Shown piece after piece: positions 43,391-52,351 of a DNA stretch of 64,000 nucleotides (positions within the stretch are counted from its first letter, which is position 1; each line of letters opens with the position of its first letter). The notes under the pieces are model-generated. The model did not search any database, had not been told where the DNA came from, and saw only the letters and a program-made list of their open reading frames with translations. The translations under genes were made by a program, and so were the position numbers. The DNA comes from Butyrivibrio sp. XPD2006 (GTDB lineage: Bacteria; Bacillota; Clostridia; Lachnospirales; Lachnospiraceae): the NCBI RefSeq assembly GCF_000420865.1, contig NZ_ATVT01000016.1:1-64000 (forward strand). Reading direction: 5' to 3'.

Positions 43391-45193
43391 TTATTCTTCA
43401 GTTAAAATAAGTGATGTAACCGCAAGTATCAGCGGTACAGATAACACAACCGGAAGCTGGTATCTCATGCCGTTGCAAAGCGGAGATGCAAGGCAAACCA
43501 GCAGATTGATAACGTTTGGAATCAAGATAACATATCCCTTGCGATTCTTATGTTTCAGGATCATAGCCGTTATGGCGATCATCAGCCATGTGTATATTCC
43601 TGGCATTGACAGATAGCGAAGTATAGGGAATACCATGTTGATGAAGATAAGGTTCTTGAGTATCTGTACATTTTCAAAATCCTGAGTTCCGTCTATTCCC
43701 ATATCACCTAGCTGAGACATTACCACATCGCGGTCCTCATTGGGCATATCTCCGTTAGCTTCGGCATTTTGTTCTGTAGGTGCAAGGTAGCCGTAGTTGA
43801 GGCACATGAACGCATCAAAGTAAACACCGGGGTGTTTTAGTCCCATCTTGAACCAGGTTGCAAAGTAGCGCGGAAGATTTTCTTTTTCAACATAAACCGT
43901 ATTCTTAACATCATCTGCGCAGAACGGCTCATAGATTTCCGGAAGGCCTTCGTAGTTATCGAAAAAGAGCTCTAAAGCTTCCCTCTCATCTTCTGTAACT
44001 TCGCCGCCATACTCTATCACATATCTTGCTGATTGCTGCATCGGAACACTTAGCGCTTCCTTGACGTGGGTCGGTTCTATTCCCATGGCTCTGAACACAG
44101 GCCCGTTGACGATAAGCGAGATCACCACTATTGCCGCAGTACTTCCGGCAAGCACCATGCGAATCAACTTTTCTTTCAATACAAATATCAGGAGAATCAT
44201 TGCCGGGATAACTGCATAGATTCCGTTATTTCTTAGGAATACACATAACAGGCCTTCTACTGCGAGTACTATGCAATCCCTCACAGTGACAGCCTCTCCA
44301 TCAAAGCAGATGCACACCAGCTTAGTTAAAAACAAAAGCGTAAACAGACTGTAGAACAGGTCCTTTTCATACCACTGTGCGAACAGTCCGAATATAGGAG
44401 TAAATCCAAAGAATACAGCTGTAATGTAGCAGATCACTTTACTAACGCCCAGTTTATACATTGTGGATATCGAATATCCCAGGATGAGCGCTCCGCAAAC
44501 AGCCTGTACCAGCAGGTAAAAGAAGACGCCAAATCTTGCATCCCCGGTAATCGCCTGCCCGATTCTAAAAGACGTTCCCATTATCCAAGTTGAAAAAGGT
44601 GGGTGATGAGCCCCTACAGATTTAAAGTAATACTGTCCAAGCTGAGTTACTCCATCTCCGGCAACTGTGCCCGGATAAGCCATTACAATCCAGATCATCC
44701 ATCCTGCAAACACTAAAAGGGATGAAATAACAAACAGCTTCACATTTCCGGAGTTACCAGACAAGGTCTTATTTCTCAAGCCTTCATAGAAAGCCTTATA
44801 CCCCACATAGAACAGAATTGTATAGCCCGTAAACCTGAGAACAGTAAGCAAAATCTGGTAAGAATTTGCAAACAGTCCTAATGTGTCCTGTGTCAGTTTA
44901 TAGCTAAAACACCACATATATAGGAAGGACAGGATGATTGCTACAACAAGTCCTGCAATATCAAGTTTAAATTTTCCTTCCTTAAAGACAACCGAGATCA
45001 GCGCATACACCCCAATCCAGGTCATAACATCCACGATATTGATCGTGGATACAGAGTACGCAAGTTTACTTACAAAATTCAGGATAGTATTTTCAGATTC
45101 TGCCCCAATAACCAGCACTTCTGTTGCGTTTATTGCATAAACAACAAATAAAGCGACAAGCCCCTGCACAACTTTTCTATTATCAATTTTCAT
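43391..45193 (-). CDS. Multi-pass membrane protein, DUF6020-like
   Basis: The 600-residue protein has about 13 hydrophobic helices and a soluble loop at about 410-500. The segment AYPGTVAGDGVTQLGQYYF followed by AHHPPFSTWIMG is typical of a Firmicutes membrane family (DUF6020-like) and of GT-C-type enzymes, where the Asp in the first outer loop is catalytic. It may be an outer-face glycosyltransferase using polyprenyl-phosphate sugars, such as those made by the DPM1-like enzyme at 61845. It is transcribed alone and ends at tandem terminators. Confidence 0.72.
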   Translation of the reverse strand: MKIDNRKVVQGLVALFVVYAINATEVLVIGAESENTILNFVSKLAYSVSTINIVDVMTWIGVYALISVVFKEGKFKLDIAGLVVAIILSFLYMWCFSYKLTQDTLGLFANSYQILLTVLRFTGYTILFYVGYKAFYEGLRNKTLSGNSGNVKLFVISSLLVFAGWMIWIVMAYPGTVAGDGVTQLGQYYFKSVGAHHPPFSTWIMGTSFRIGQAITGDARFGVFFYLLVQAVCGALILGYSISTMYKLGVSKVICYITAVFFGFTPIFGLFAQWYEKDLFYSLFTLLFLTKLVCICFDGEAVTVRDCIVLAVEGLLCVFLRNNGIYAVIPAMILLIFVLKEKLIRMVLAGSTAAIVVISLIVNGPVFRAMGIEPTHVKEALSVPMQQSARYVIEYGGEVTEDEREALELFFDNYEGLPEIYEPFCADDVKNTVYVEKENLPRYFATWFKMGLKHPGVYFDAFMCLNYGYLAPTEQNAEANGDMPNEDRDVVMSQLGDMGIDGTQDFENVQILKNLIFINMVFPILRYLSMPGIYTWLMIAITAMILKHKNRKGYVILIPNVINLLVCLASPLCNGMRYQLPVVLSVPLILAVTSLILTEE

Positions 45194-45269
45194 ATCTCCC
45201 CCTTTGAAAAATCATGACAATTATGTATACGAGCCAATTCATCATATCATTTTATCCCCCTATCCCGCA

Positions 45270-45288
45270 ACGCATACGCATTATGCGT
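45270..45288. promoter_or_regulatory. Palindrome between the divergent genes at 45193 and 45443
   Basis: ACGCAT-T-ATGCGT (45276-45288) with another ACGCAT directly before it (45270-45275). This is an operator-like inverted repeat in the 249-base gap between a membrane protein gene (minus) and a secreted protein gene (plus). Confidence 0.4.
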
Positions 45289-45327
45289 CAATTATTCATT
45301 TTTGTGTATATTTATAGATTATAAAAC

Positions 45328-45366
45328 AACAATAAAAAGTATAAATTCTGCTTTATATTTATTGTT
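45328..45366 (+). other. Long hairpin in the leader of the secreted protein gene
   Basis: AACAATAAA (45328-45336) pairs with TTTATTGTT (45358-45366), and inside it TATAAA pairs with TTTATA around TTCTGC. In RNA this would be a 15-pair stem about 75 bases upstream of the start codon. No T-tract terminator follows within the arm, so an mRNA-stability or regulatory role is possible. I could not place a convincing promoter upstream. Confidence 0.4.
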
Positions 45367-45442
45367 TTTCATTTCCGCTAGCGCAATAATACGTTTACGT
45401 TTTGTGAACATTCATTTTTTTAATTCAAGGAGGACATTTAAA

Positions 45443-46093
45443 ATGGATATTAAGAAGAGCGCAAAATATTTCGTAGTTGCAGGTCTCATTGGAGCATTAC
45501 TTTTCACACCTGCCACAAAGGCAATCGCAGCAGTTTCAGGCGAGTCTGATCCCACACCCGAGCAGGCAAGACAGGCAGCCGTAGAACGTCAGCTTGAAGC
45601 ATTTGTTGCTGAAGCTACATCTAACACAAACAAGACTGTTGCAGGAACAAAGTCTCAGGTTAACGGACTCTACACAGCCAAAGGTGTACAGGGTGTTGCA
45701 ATGGCACCTTCAACAGATTCAGGTTCAGACAAGAATTCTTATGTTAAGGTTACAGATACAGACAAGAAAAAGAGCTCAGCAGCTGTAGCTGTTGCTAACA
45801 CTGTAGCAGCATCTATCAGCCCCAATGCTGTAGTTGGTCCTTGCATCAACGTAGAGTACGGCAAGATGGAAAACGGAAAATTCACAGAGTCAACATCCGG
45901 ATCAAAGGGCGAGCTGAGTATCGGTGTTCCTGCCGGCTTCCGTTCAGAGGGTGCAAAATATGCAGTTGTAGCTGTTTACGGCGGCGGAGCATTTGACTGC
46001 TATGAGAACACAAGCACAGATCCCAATAAAGTTACTGTTAATGTAGGCGAAGCAAAGTCAGCAAATGTAATGTATGCGCTTGTAAAGTATTGA
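45443..46093 (+). CDS. Secreted protein of unknown function
   Basis: ATG 45443 is preceded by AAGGAGG at ideal spacing; an open frame back to 45302 is rejected. The 216-residue product has a clear signal peptide (about 1-30, YFVVAGLIGALLFTPATKAIAA), a polar Ala/Glu/Gln helix, a Ser/Thr/Asp/Lys-rich middle and a small beta-rich C-terminus (VVAVYGGGAFDCYENTS). I do not recognise a family. It stands alone, with a strong terminator and a long structured leader, so it is probably abundant. It has no sortase signal or anchor and should be released. Confidence 0.8.
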   Translation: MDIKKSAKYFVVAGLIGALLFTPATKAIAAVSGESDPTPEQARQAAVERQLEAFVAEATSNTNKTVAGTKSQVNGLYTAKGVQGVAMAPSTDSGSDKNSYVKVTDTDKKKSSAAVAVANTVAASISPNAVVGPCINVEYGKMENGKFTESTSGSKGELSIGVPAGFRSEGAKYAVVAVYGGGAFDCYENTSTDPNKVTVNVGEAKSANVMYALVKY

Positions 46094-46118
46094 TTTATCC
46101 AAAAACATAATAATATCG

Positions 46119-46160
46119 GCCCCGGCTTAGAACCAATAATTCAAAGCCGGGGCCGTTTTA
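46119..46160 (+). terminator. Terminator of the secreted protein gene
   Basis: GGCCCCGGCTT pairs with AAGCCGGGGCC around a 15-base loop, followed by GTTTTATG. It is a very stable hairpin and may also serve the convergent gene ending at 46183. Confidence 0.85.
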
Positions 46161-46182
46161 TGTCACATGCACTACATAAGCA

Positions 46183-47259
46183 CTATCGCCACTCGTATCC
46201 GTTTTCTTCTACAATCGCCTTTATTTCCTCTGTGTGAACATCCCAGGAAGAATAATACGGATCACCGCGATGATCCGGAATCATATCCTCACCGTATATA
46301 TACCGAAGATGCAAACCCAGATACTGAGAAAACTTGGTAGCACCGTAATAATTCAAATGTGACTCATCATATATATCGCTACCACCCTCAAAATCAATTC
46401 CTATATCATAAAGATGTGTAAGTGTATAGTCATAGAACACATGCTCATCTCCGGATTCTCTTAGGCTATTCACATACTGTTCTATCCAGTTGTATCTCTC
46501 AACCTCTTCCTGCACCAGTCCCATAGCGCGCTCATGGTTTACCTGATAAGGAACAATCGTCAGATATAACTCAATCCCATTATCCCGCGTAAAGTCAACA
46601 ATCTTCTGCAGATACTCAACAGACTTATCAGAAGGCGGAAGGACATCTTCAGTATACACAGATGGTGCCGGTACGGAATTCATACCAAAGTTAGGAGTAA
46701 ATCCCTTGAAATTTGTGTAGTCATAAGTCAGTTCCTTAAAGTCCTGCTTAGTAAGCTGATCATACCTGTCATGATAGCCCACAAACCCGGGGAAGTACTT
46801 GTTCCACAGCTCCGACTTATCATCAAGGCTCACATCCACCATGTTAATCTTGTTTCTGCAAAGCTTATATCCGTTAAAAGACTCTGCCAGATGAGCATAG
46901 GTGTATTTAAAGCCATCCAGAATAGCTGCCGGAGCAAACATATCCAGGACCACAACCTTCGGATGCTGCTTCTTGCAGATCTCCCTGAGATAATAATAGG
47001 AAATCCACAAAGGCTGCTCAGCTGATGAGTAGTCAAATGCAGAAATACCATAGGTTTCCCATAACTTGGCTGTGTTTACTCCGTAGTGTACATGACTTGA
47101 GCCAAGTACCACAACATCCACCGAGTCCCTTGGCTGCTTGTACACTGCAATGCACTGCTTGACACCGTGATCAGTCCTGTCTTTGAGCACAAAATCAGCA
47201 CCATACAGCGCCACAGCAAGAGTTATAAATGAAAGTATTATTGCTATTACTCTCTTCAT
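46183..47259 (-). CDS. SGNH/AlgX-like partner of the MBOAT acyltransferase
   Basis: The 358-residue protein has an N-terminal signal or anchor helix (about 3-24) and an extracellular SGNH-like domain: VVVLGSSHVHYG holds the putative nucleophile Ser, and DESHLNYYGA the Asp-His pair. Proteins of this design (DltD, AlgX/AlgJ, PatB) work with MBOAT transporters to acylate cell-surface polymers. The MBOAT gene is the preceding gene, 35 bases away. The acyl group is probably acetyl, but this is inference. Confidence 0.8.
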   Translation of the reverse strand: MKRVIAIILSFITLAVALYGADFVLKDRTDHGVKQCIAVYKQPRDSVDVVVLGSSHVHYGVNTAKLWETYGISAFDYSSAEQPLWISYYYLREICKKQHPKVVVLDMFAPAAILDGFKYTYAHLAESFNGYKLCRNKINMVDVSLDDKSELWNKYFPGFVGYHDRYDQLTKQDFKELTYDYTNFKGFTPNFGMNSVPAPSVYTEDVLPPSDKSVEYLQKIVDFTRDNGIELYLTIVPYQVNHERAMGLVQEEVERYNWIEQYVNSLRESGDEHVFYDYTLTHLYDIGIDFEGGSDIYDESHLNYYGATKFSQYLGLHLRYIYGEDMIPDHRGDPYYSSWDVHTEEIKAIVEENGYEWR

Positions 47260-47294
47260 AGATCATTACCTTCCCAAACCAAAACCCCAGATCA

Positions 47295-48725
47295 TCAGAA
47301 CTGCATATACATGAAACTCCTGATATTCTCGCCCGAACCATACTTGCCAAATATCAGGATCACAAATGCCAGGAAAGTCAAAAGTGCAGTTCTGTGTGAA
47401 ATCCTCCATTTATCCGCCACAAGTGCCGGAACAATATCCTGTCTGCGATAAGCATAAACATCAAGAACAACCAGAACTACCAGAGATATTGCTGCAATCC
47501 ACCACTCCATAACAGAGATTCCCATCATGACAGAATCTGTAACTGCAAGACCTGCTATTGGCGCAGCGCTGTTCACCCCGGGTATCATACCTGCTATAAA
47601 TTGAAGTGCCTGCCCCAAATCCGCAGCTCTGAAGAATATCCAGGCAAAAGACACAAGACAGAAAGTCAAAACTCTTCCGAAAACGCCCTTTGTCAAAAAT
47701 ACAGCCCTGGTCTTCCCTGCAACATCAGTCAGCACATTAAAGAGTCCATGCAAAAGTCCCCATACAATGAAGCTGAGTCCCGCGCCGTGCCACATACCGC
47801 ATACCAGGAACACTATGAGAGTATTTATCCTCTTTCTGACAGCTCCCTTCCTATTACCTCCAAGTGGTATATATACATAATCTCTCAGCCAGCTTGAAAG
47901 TGACACATGCCATCTTCTCCAGAATTCCACAGTATTTTCAGCAAAATAAGGCGTAAGAAAATTCTGAGTAAGGTTAATTCCAAGCAGGAGCGATATGCCT
48001 ATCATACTGTTGGTATATCCCGCAAAGTCGCAGTAAATCTGAACCGTGTACAGAAGTGATGCCAGTATCAGAGTGATAAATCCGCATCCCTGAATATCCG
48101 CAAATGCGCTGTCCACCACAATTCCAATCCTGTCGGCAATCACCAGCTTCATGAACATCCCCCATACCAGATAGCTCATGGCCTTTTCAAATCTGCAGAC
48201 ATATTCCATGGAAAAGAGCCTGACCCTTGCAGATTCTTCCAGCTGCTTCATGAAATCCCCGCATCGCTCGATAGGACCGCTCATCCATTTCGGAAACCAC
48301 ATCATGTAAAGAGCAAATCTGATGGGCTTTTTCTCAGGCCCCGCAAGTTTTCCGGTGTAAACATCCACAACATAGCTGATAGCCTGAAATGTATAAAACG
48401 ACAAACCTATTGGCATTGACACTGCATTTTCAGTTCCCTGAATTCCCATAAACCATGGAATATACTTCCATCCCGCAAGGACTGCCACAAGCAAAGCAAC
48501 GAAAGCAATCATCACACCGCGCCTGCCATCTCCAACCATCAGACCTGCAAGATAAGTAAAAACTGTGATCACACAAAGAACCAACAGCGCCGATAATCCG
48601 CCATTGAAATAGACGAATAATGCACTGCCGGGTAAAAGAATCAGTCCCCTGAATCTCCCGGGAACGATATGATATATACACAAAAGAACAATCAAAAAAA
48701 CGACTGTCGTAAACTGAAGCAGCAC
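47295..48725 (-). CDS. MBOAT O-acyltransferase (module 1)
   Basis: The 476-residue membrane protein has about eleven helices and belongs to the MBOAT family. Motifs are RWHVSLSSWLRDYVYIPLGGNRKG and VFLVCGMWHGAGLSFIVWGLLHG, with the conserved His of MWHG. It passes acyl groups from cytoplasmic acyl-CoA across the membrane for polymer O-acylation with the SGNH protein encoded next. GTG 48725 lies eight bases after GGGGAG and gives the usual family length. The frame extends upstream to 48863, but that would read through a terminator hairpin. Confidence 0.88.
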   Translation of the reverse strand: MLLQFTTVVFLIVLLCIYHIVPGRFRGLILLPGSALFVYFNGGLSALLVLCVITVFTYLAGLMVGDGRRGVMIAFVALLVAVLAGWKYIPWFMGIQGTENAVSMPIGLSFYTFQAISYVVDVYTGKLAGPEKKPIRFALYMMWFPKWMSGPIERCGDFMKQLEESARVRLFSMEYVCRFEKAMSYLVWGMFMKLVIADRIGIVVDSAFADIQGCGFITLILASLLYTVQIYCDFAGYTNSMIGISLLLGINLTQNFLTPYFAENTVEFWRRWHVSLSSWLRDYVYIPLGGNRKGAVRKRINTLIVFLVCGMWHGAGLSFIVWGLLHGLFNVLTDVAGKTRAVFLTKGVFGRVLTFCLVSFAWIFFRAADLGQALQFIAGMIPGVNSAAPIAGLAVTDSVMMGISVMEWWIAAISLVVLVVLDVYAYRRQDIVPALVADKWRISHRTALLTFLAFVILIFGKYGSGENIRSFMYMQF

Positions 48726-48761
48726 TCCCCGTTCTCCCCTTTTAACCCTAATTAAAGCAAT

Positions 48762-48816
48762 AAAAAAGCAGAACATGAAACTAAGACATCCCCCGATGTC
48801 TGATTCATGTTCTGCT
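48762..48816 (-). terminator. Terminator downstream of RNase J
   Basis: On the minus strand AGCAGAACATGAA pairs with TTCATGTTCTGCT (13 of 13), and inside it AGACATC pairs with GATGTCT around GGGG. TTTTTTATTG follows. It lies 126 bases after the RNase J stop and 37 bases before the MBOAT start, so it separates them or acts as an attenuator in front of the MBOAT gene. The stretch 48817-48942 shows nothing else. Confidence 0.85.
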
Positions 48817-48942
48817 ACATATCTGCATTTCTTTTCACGAAACGTATCACTCCAAAGAAGCATTCAGCGGACGTAATACATTTCATAAAAGCATTGACTA
48901 TAACAGCTGCAAACTGCAACAAATTCTATGTGACAAAGAAAA

Positions 48943-50595
48943 TTATATCATCACTTCAGTAACCATAGCAACCACAATTGGGTCTTTTCCCGTCTCATCG
49001 CGCAGGAAGTCAGATGCCACCTTGATAATATTTTTCTCAGCTCTCTTATCCCTGACGTTCTGGCTTATAAGCCTTGACATCTCGGCAGAAACCGCCTCAT
49101 TAAGCCTGCTTTCAATCTCCGGTCTGACAGCCAGATCCATGAAACCTCTTGAAGTTATTTTAACTCCCGAAGCATATCTTCCCGTATCCTTGCTTACGCA
49201 GATCTCAATGATCACCACTCCCGACTGTGAAAGCTGCCTTCTCTCTTCCAGTACCGATGCCGCAATACAGCTTTTTTCATAGCCGTCTATCAAGATCTCC
49301 CGCAGCGGAATCTTATCCACAATTCTGCAACTGCCTGAGGTAAGCTCGATAACGTCACCGTTCCTCGCCATAAGTATATTGGCAGAATCAACACCAACAG
49401 AAGCCGCGATGCTCTTAGCTTCACGCCTCAGTCTGTACTCGCCGTGGGCAGGAATAACGAACCTGGGCTTCAGCAGCGTATACAGAAGTTTTATTTCCTT
49501 CTCACATGCATGTCCGGTGGCATGAATATCCTGAAACTCCACCACAGCACCCTGCTCCTCAAGGATGTTGAGTGTCTTGTTAAACTCAACTTCATCGCCC
49601 TGAATGGCAACGGAACTAAAGAGCACAACGTCATTCTTTTTAATGCTTATCTCGGGATTATCACCGACAGCTATACTTGCGATACTCTTAACAGCCTCAC
49701 CGTGATTACCGGTAGTCAGGAACACAATCTCATCATCCCTGTAATTACTAATATCCACAGCATCGATGATAGTATCCTCCGGAATATCCATATAGCCAAG
49801 CTTTCTTGCTATGGAAAAGACCCTCAGCATTACTTCACCTTCCATGGCAACCTTTCTGCCATGTTTCCTGCCAAGGTCGAGAATCTGCTGTATTCGCTCC
49901 ATATTGGATGCAAAGGTCGAGATTATCAGCCTGTTACTCTCATAGTAGTTAAAGAACCAGTCAAGCTGTCTGTAGACATCCCTCTCGGACTTGGAAGCAT
50001 CTTTTATCATCGCATTGGTACTGTCGGATAAAACGGCAAGAACGCCCTTCGATCCCAGGGCCGAGAGCCTTGCCATATCAGCCGGCTCGCCGATGATGGG
50101 CGACATGTCGAACTTGAAATCTCCGGTGTGAACAATTATTCCCTCGGAAGTATAAAAAGCCAGCATCACCGAATCCGGAATACTGTGATTGGTCCTAATG
50201 AATTCAACCTTGAAGTCACCGATGACCATGGTATTCCCGGGCTTGATTGCTCTTGTTTTCACTCCTTTTATACCGAAGTCCTTAAGGCTCTCTTCCACAA
50301 GCCCAACAGTAAGCGGCGTTCCGTAAATCGGAACCTGAAACTCTTTTGCCATATAAGGAATAGCACCTATGTGGTCCTGATGACCATGGGTTAAAACGAT
50401 CCCTTTAAAGCGATCCATGTTCTGCCTAAGGTAGGTCATATCCGGAACGGCTGTGGCAATTCCGGGCATGTTATTGGGAGGAAAAGAGATACCGCAGTCC
50501 ACGGCAACTATTCCATCAGCACTCTCAATGAGCGTCATATTCATTCCGATTTTGTCAAACCCACCAAGGGGTATGATCCTGATTCCAGCGCTCAT
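48943..50595 (-). CDS. rnj: Ribonuclease J
   Basis: RNase J is a metallo-beta-lactamase/beta-CASP nuclease with endonuclease and 5'-3' exonuclease activity, central to mRNA decay in Gram-positives. The 550-residue protein has HGHQDHIGA (70-78), HTGDFKFD, DSTNAM, the beta-CASP segment IISTFASNMERIQQILDLG, FQDIHATGHACEKEI, IPAHGEYRLRREAK and a C-terminal domain. Ser in HASGH is replaced by Thr (HATGH). It lies unexpectedly inside the polysaccharide gene run, five bases after an SMR-type gene. ATG 50595 follows GGGG. The symbol is a family name; RnjA or RnjB cannot be decided. Confidence 0.92.
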   Translation of the reverse strand: MSAGIRIIPLGGFDKIGMNMTLIESADGIVAVDCGISFPPNNMPGIATAVPDMTYLRQNMDRFKGIVLTHGHQDHIGAIPYMAKEFQVPIYGTPLTVGLVEESLKDFGIKGVKTRAIKPGNTMVIGDFKVEFIRTNHSIPDSVMLAFYTSEGIIVHTGDFKFDMSPIIGEPADMARLSALGSKGVLAVLSDSTNAMIKDASKSERDVYRQLDWFFNYYESNRLIISTFASNMERIQQILDLGRKHGRKVAMEGEVMLRVFSIARKLGYMDIPEDTIIDAVDISNYRDDEIVFLTTGNHGEAVKSIASIAVGDNPEISIKKNDVVLFSSVAIQGDEVEFNKTLNILEEQGAVVEFQDIHATGHACEKEIKLLYTLLKPRFVIPAHGEYRLRREAKSIAASVGVDSANILMARNGDVIELTSGSCRIVDKIPLREILIDGYEKSCIAASVLEERRQLSQSGVVIIEICVSKDTGRYASGVKITSRGFMDLAVRPEIESRLNEAVSAEMSRLISQNVRDKRAEKNIIKVASDFLRDETGKDPIVVAMVTEVMI

Positions 50596-50600
50596 CACAA

Positions 50601-50945
50601 TTACCCCAAAAGATTAAACACAACTATACCGCCGATAATAAGGCACATTCCGATAACCTTGTTGACAGTGATCTTTTCTTTAAAAAATATCCTTGAGAAA
50701 AACATGACCATGATATAAGCAATAGGCTCCATTACCACGACGCCCATATAGCCAAGGCCTTTGTAGCAGAAGATGCCCACGATCATAGACAGCACAAGTA
50801 GACCATACCCGCCGATTACCAGGACATTCAGATATTCCCTGATAAAACTGGGGTACTCTTTTTGCGAACTCTTTTTAAGAAGAACCTGAGATACAGAAGC
50901 CAGAAGTTCTCCGAAGATCATAATGAGAAAGAACACATTAAACAT
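50601..50945 (-). CDS. SMR/EamA-type small membrane protein, subunit B
   Basis: A 114-residue protein of four transmembrane helices with the SMR/EamA half-unit layout (FGELLASVSQVLLKKSS; VMEPIAYIMVMFFSRIFFKEKITVNKVIG). Its ATG lies within the end of the adjacent SMR gene (8-base overlap), which suggests a heterodimer like ArnE/ArnF, flippases of undecaprenyl-phosphate sugars. In this context a lipid-linked sugar flippase is plausible; a drug efflux pair is the alternative. Confidence 0.75.
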   Translation of the reverse strand: MFNVFFLIMIFGELLASVSQVLLKKSSQKEYPSFIREYLNVLVIGGYGLLVLSMIVGIFCYKGLGYMGVVVMEPIAYIMVMFFSRIFFKEKITVNKVIGMCLIIGGIVVFNLLG

Positions 50946-51297
50946 TTTGGCCCTCCCCCATATTCATCACAATAACGCCTGCCATTACAAGCAATACACC
51001 TGCGACCTTACCGGGAGTAATACCCTGGGAAAATATAAGAAAGTTCCACAGCATCGACCACAGCAGCGTTATTGACTTATTGGCGTAGGCAATAGAGAGC
51101 TGAAATTTCTTGATAACCTGCTGCCACAAAATAGCATAAACACCAAGGATACAGAAATCCAACCCAAAGAACATGATGTATTTTAGACTTAAAAACTCCT
51201 GCTTGGATGCCATGTTGGCTGCCACTGTGGACAGTGAATAAACCACCACAGACACCTCAAGCATGACCAGATCGATCAGCTTAACCCTCTTCCCCAT
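50938..51297 (-). CDS. SMR/EamA-type small membrane protein, subunit A
   Basis: A 119-residue four-helix protein, the upstream partner of the gene at 50601 (overlap ATGTTTAA). ITLLWSMLWNFLIFSQGITPGKVAGVLLVMAGVIVMNMG matches the end of EamA half-units. It begins eight bases after the SGNH gene stop. The pair probably acts as an inverted-topology dimer in the membrane. Confidence 0.75.
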   Translation of the reverse strand: MGKRVKLIDLVMLEVSVVVYSLSTVAANMASKQEFLSLKYIMFFGLDFCILGVYAILWQQVIKKFQLSIAYANKSITLLWSMLWNFLIFSQGITPGKVAGVLLVMAGVIVMNMGEGQNV

Positions 51298-51305
51298 AAA
51301 CCGGA

Positions 51306-52274
51306 TTACTCCTCACCATAGATTGCCGAAACAAAGTGATCAGCCATATGTTCATTGCAGGCTGCATTTACATGAATATTGTCAAGAAGCCACTCAGAAC
51401 TGTTGTCCTCATGAATGGTTCCGTAATAATTATCAACAAAAGACACTCCGGTCGCACCTGAAACATCTATCATAAACTGCAGGTAAGTTGTAAGCCTTCC
51501 GTTTCCGAAGTCGTACATATCGCCATTTACCAGTGATCCGTTTGAGTCATAGGCATAGCACATAGGGAAAGACATGCAGACAATCCTGATGAACGGGTAT
51601 TTCTCCTGGATCATCTTAATTCCTGCGTTCAGAGCTCCGCTGTAGGTAATAGGATCAGAGTCGTTGTCCGGATTCATTCCGATACGCATACCGATATAGT
51701 CCTGAGCATCATAGAAGATAACCAGTGTATCTATGGTATTCATATCAAGAGCCTGCAGTGCATCCGCATGCGTATAATAATTTGAATCGGTAAAAGAGCT
51801 TCTGGCAACATCGCACATCTGCGAAAAATCCCCCTCAGATATGGACTTGGCTACGTTATAGAAGCTGAAGGCATCAAGCGGATAGTCATCACTGTACTGT
51901 GCGTTCTTAAGTGCAATTGTTGATGACGGAAAACCGGCGTTTATGCAGTTTGCACCGAGCTTACTTCCAATCTTCTCCACAACTCCGTTCTCATCGCTGT
52001 AATATGTGAGGATATCGTTACCCAGGAAAAGAATTGTCTCCTTGCCATCGTCTTCGTGCATGGCTTTTTTGTCCTCAGGCAGAAGGAATATCTGGTCCAT
52101 AACCTCTACGGAGAAGTCGCCTTCTACAACGCCCTCGGTCTCTGCAGTTCCCTGATTCCAGATCCACAGCTTAACCACAGAAAAAACTATAACTGCCAGT
52201 ATAACCGCAAACACAGCTCCGAATGCCCACTTGGGAATCCCCTGATTTTCATTGGTTTTATTAGTTTTACTCAT
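51306..52274 (-). CDS. SGNH-like surface protein lacking the usual catalytic Ser
   Basis: The 322-residue protein has one N-terminal transmembrane helix (about 16-38) and an extracellular SGNH-like domain. Where active members have GDS, this one reads FLGNDILTYYS, with Asp in place of Ser. The C-terminal Asp-His box is recognisable in DNIHVNAACNEHMADHF. It may be a non-catalytic binding partner of the acylation modules or use another nucleophile. AAGGAAG precedes the ATG. Confidence 0.68.
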   Translation of the reverse strand: MSKTNKTNENQGIPKWAFGAVFAVILAVIVFSVVKLWIWNQGTAETEGVVEGDFSVEVMDQIFLLPEDKKAMHEDDGKETILFLGNDILTYYSDENGVVEKIGSKLGANCINAGFPSSTIALKNAQYSDDYPLDAFSFYNVAKSISEGDFSQMCDVARSSFTDSNYYTHADALQALDMNTIDTLVIFYDAQDYIGMRIGMNPDNDSDPITYSGALNAGIKMIQEKYPFIRIVCMSFPMCYAYDSNGSLVNGDMYDFGNGRLTTYLQFMIDVSGATGVSFVDNYYGTIHEDNSSEWLLDNIHVNAACNEHMADHFVSAIYGEE

Positions 52275-52351
52275 GACTGTCTTCCTTGTTGTTTTTATAT
52301 TAAAAAATAAAGCTATCGTCTATTTTATCATATTTTGTATTCAGGCCACCA

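Noticed and set aside
45302..45442. Longer N-terminus of the secreted protein
   Set aside because: ATG 45443 has an ideal AAGGAGG site and directly begins a standard signal peptide.
48762..48816. MITE insertion upstream of the MBOAT gene
   Set aside because: The structure and the T-tract are fully explained by an intrinsic terminator after RNase J.
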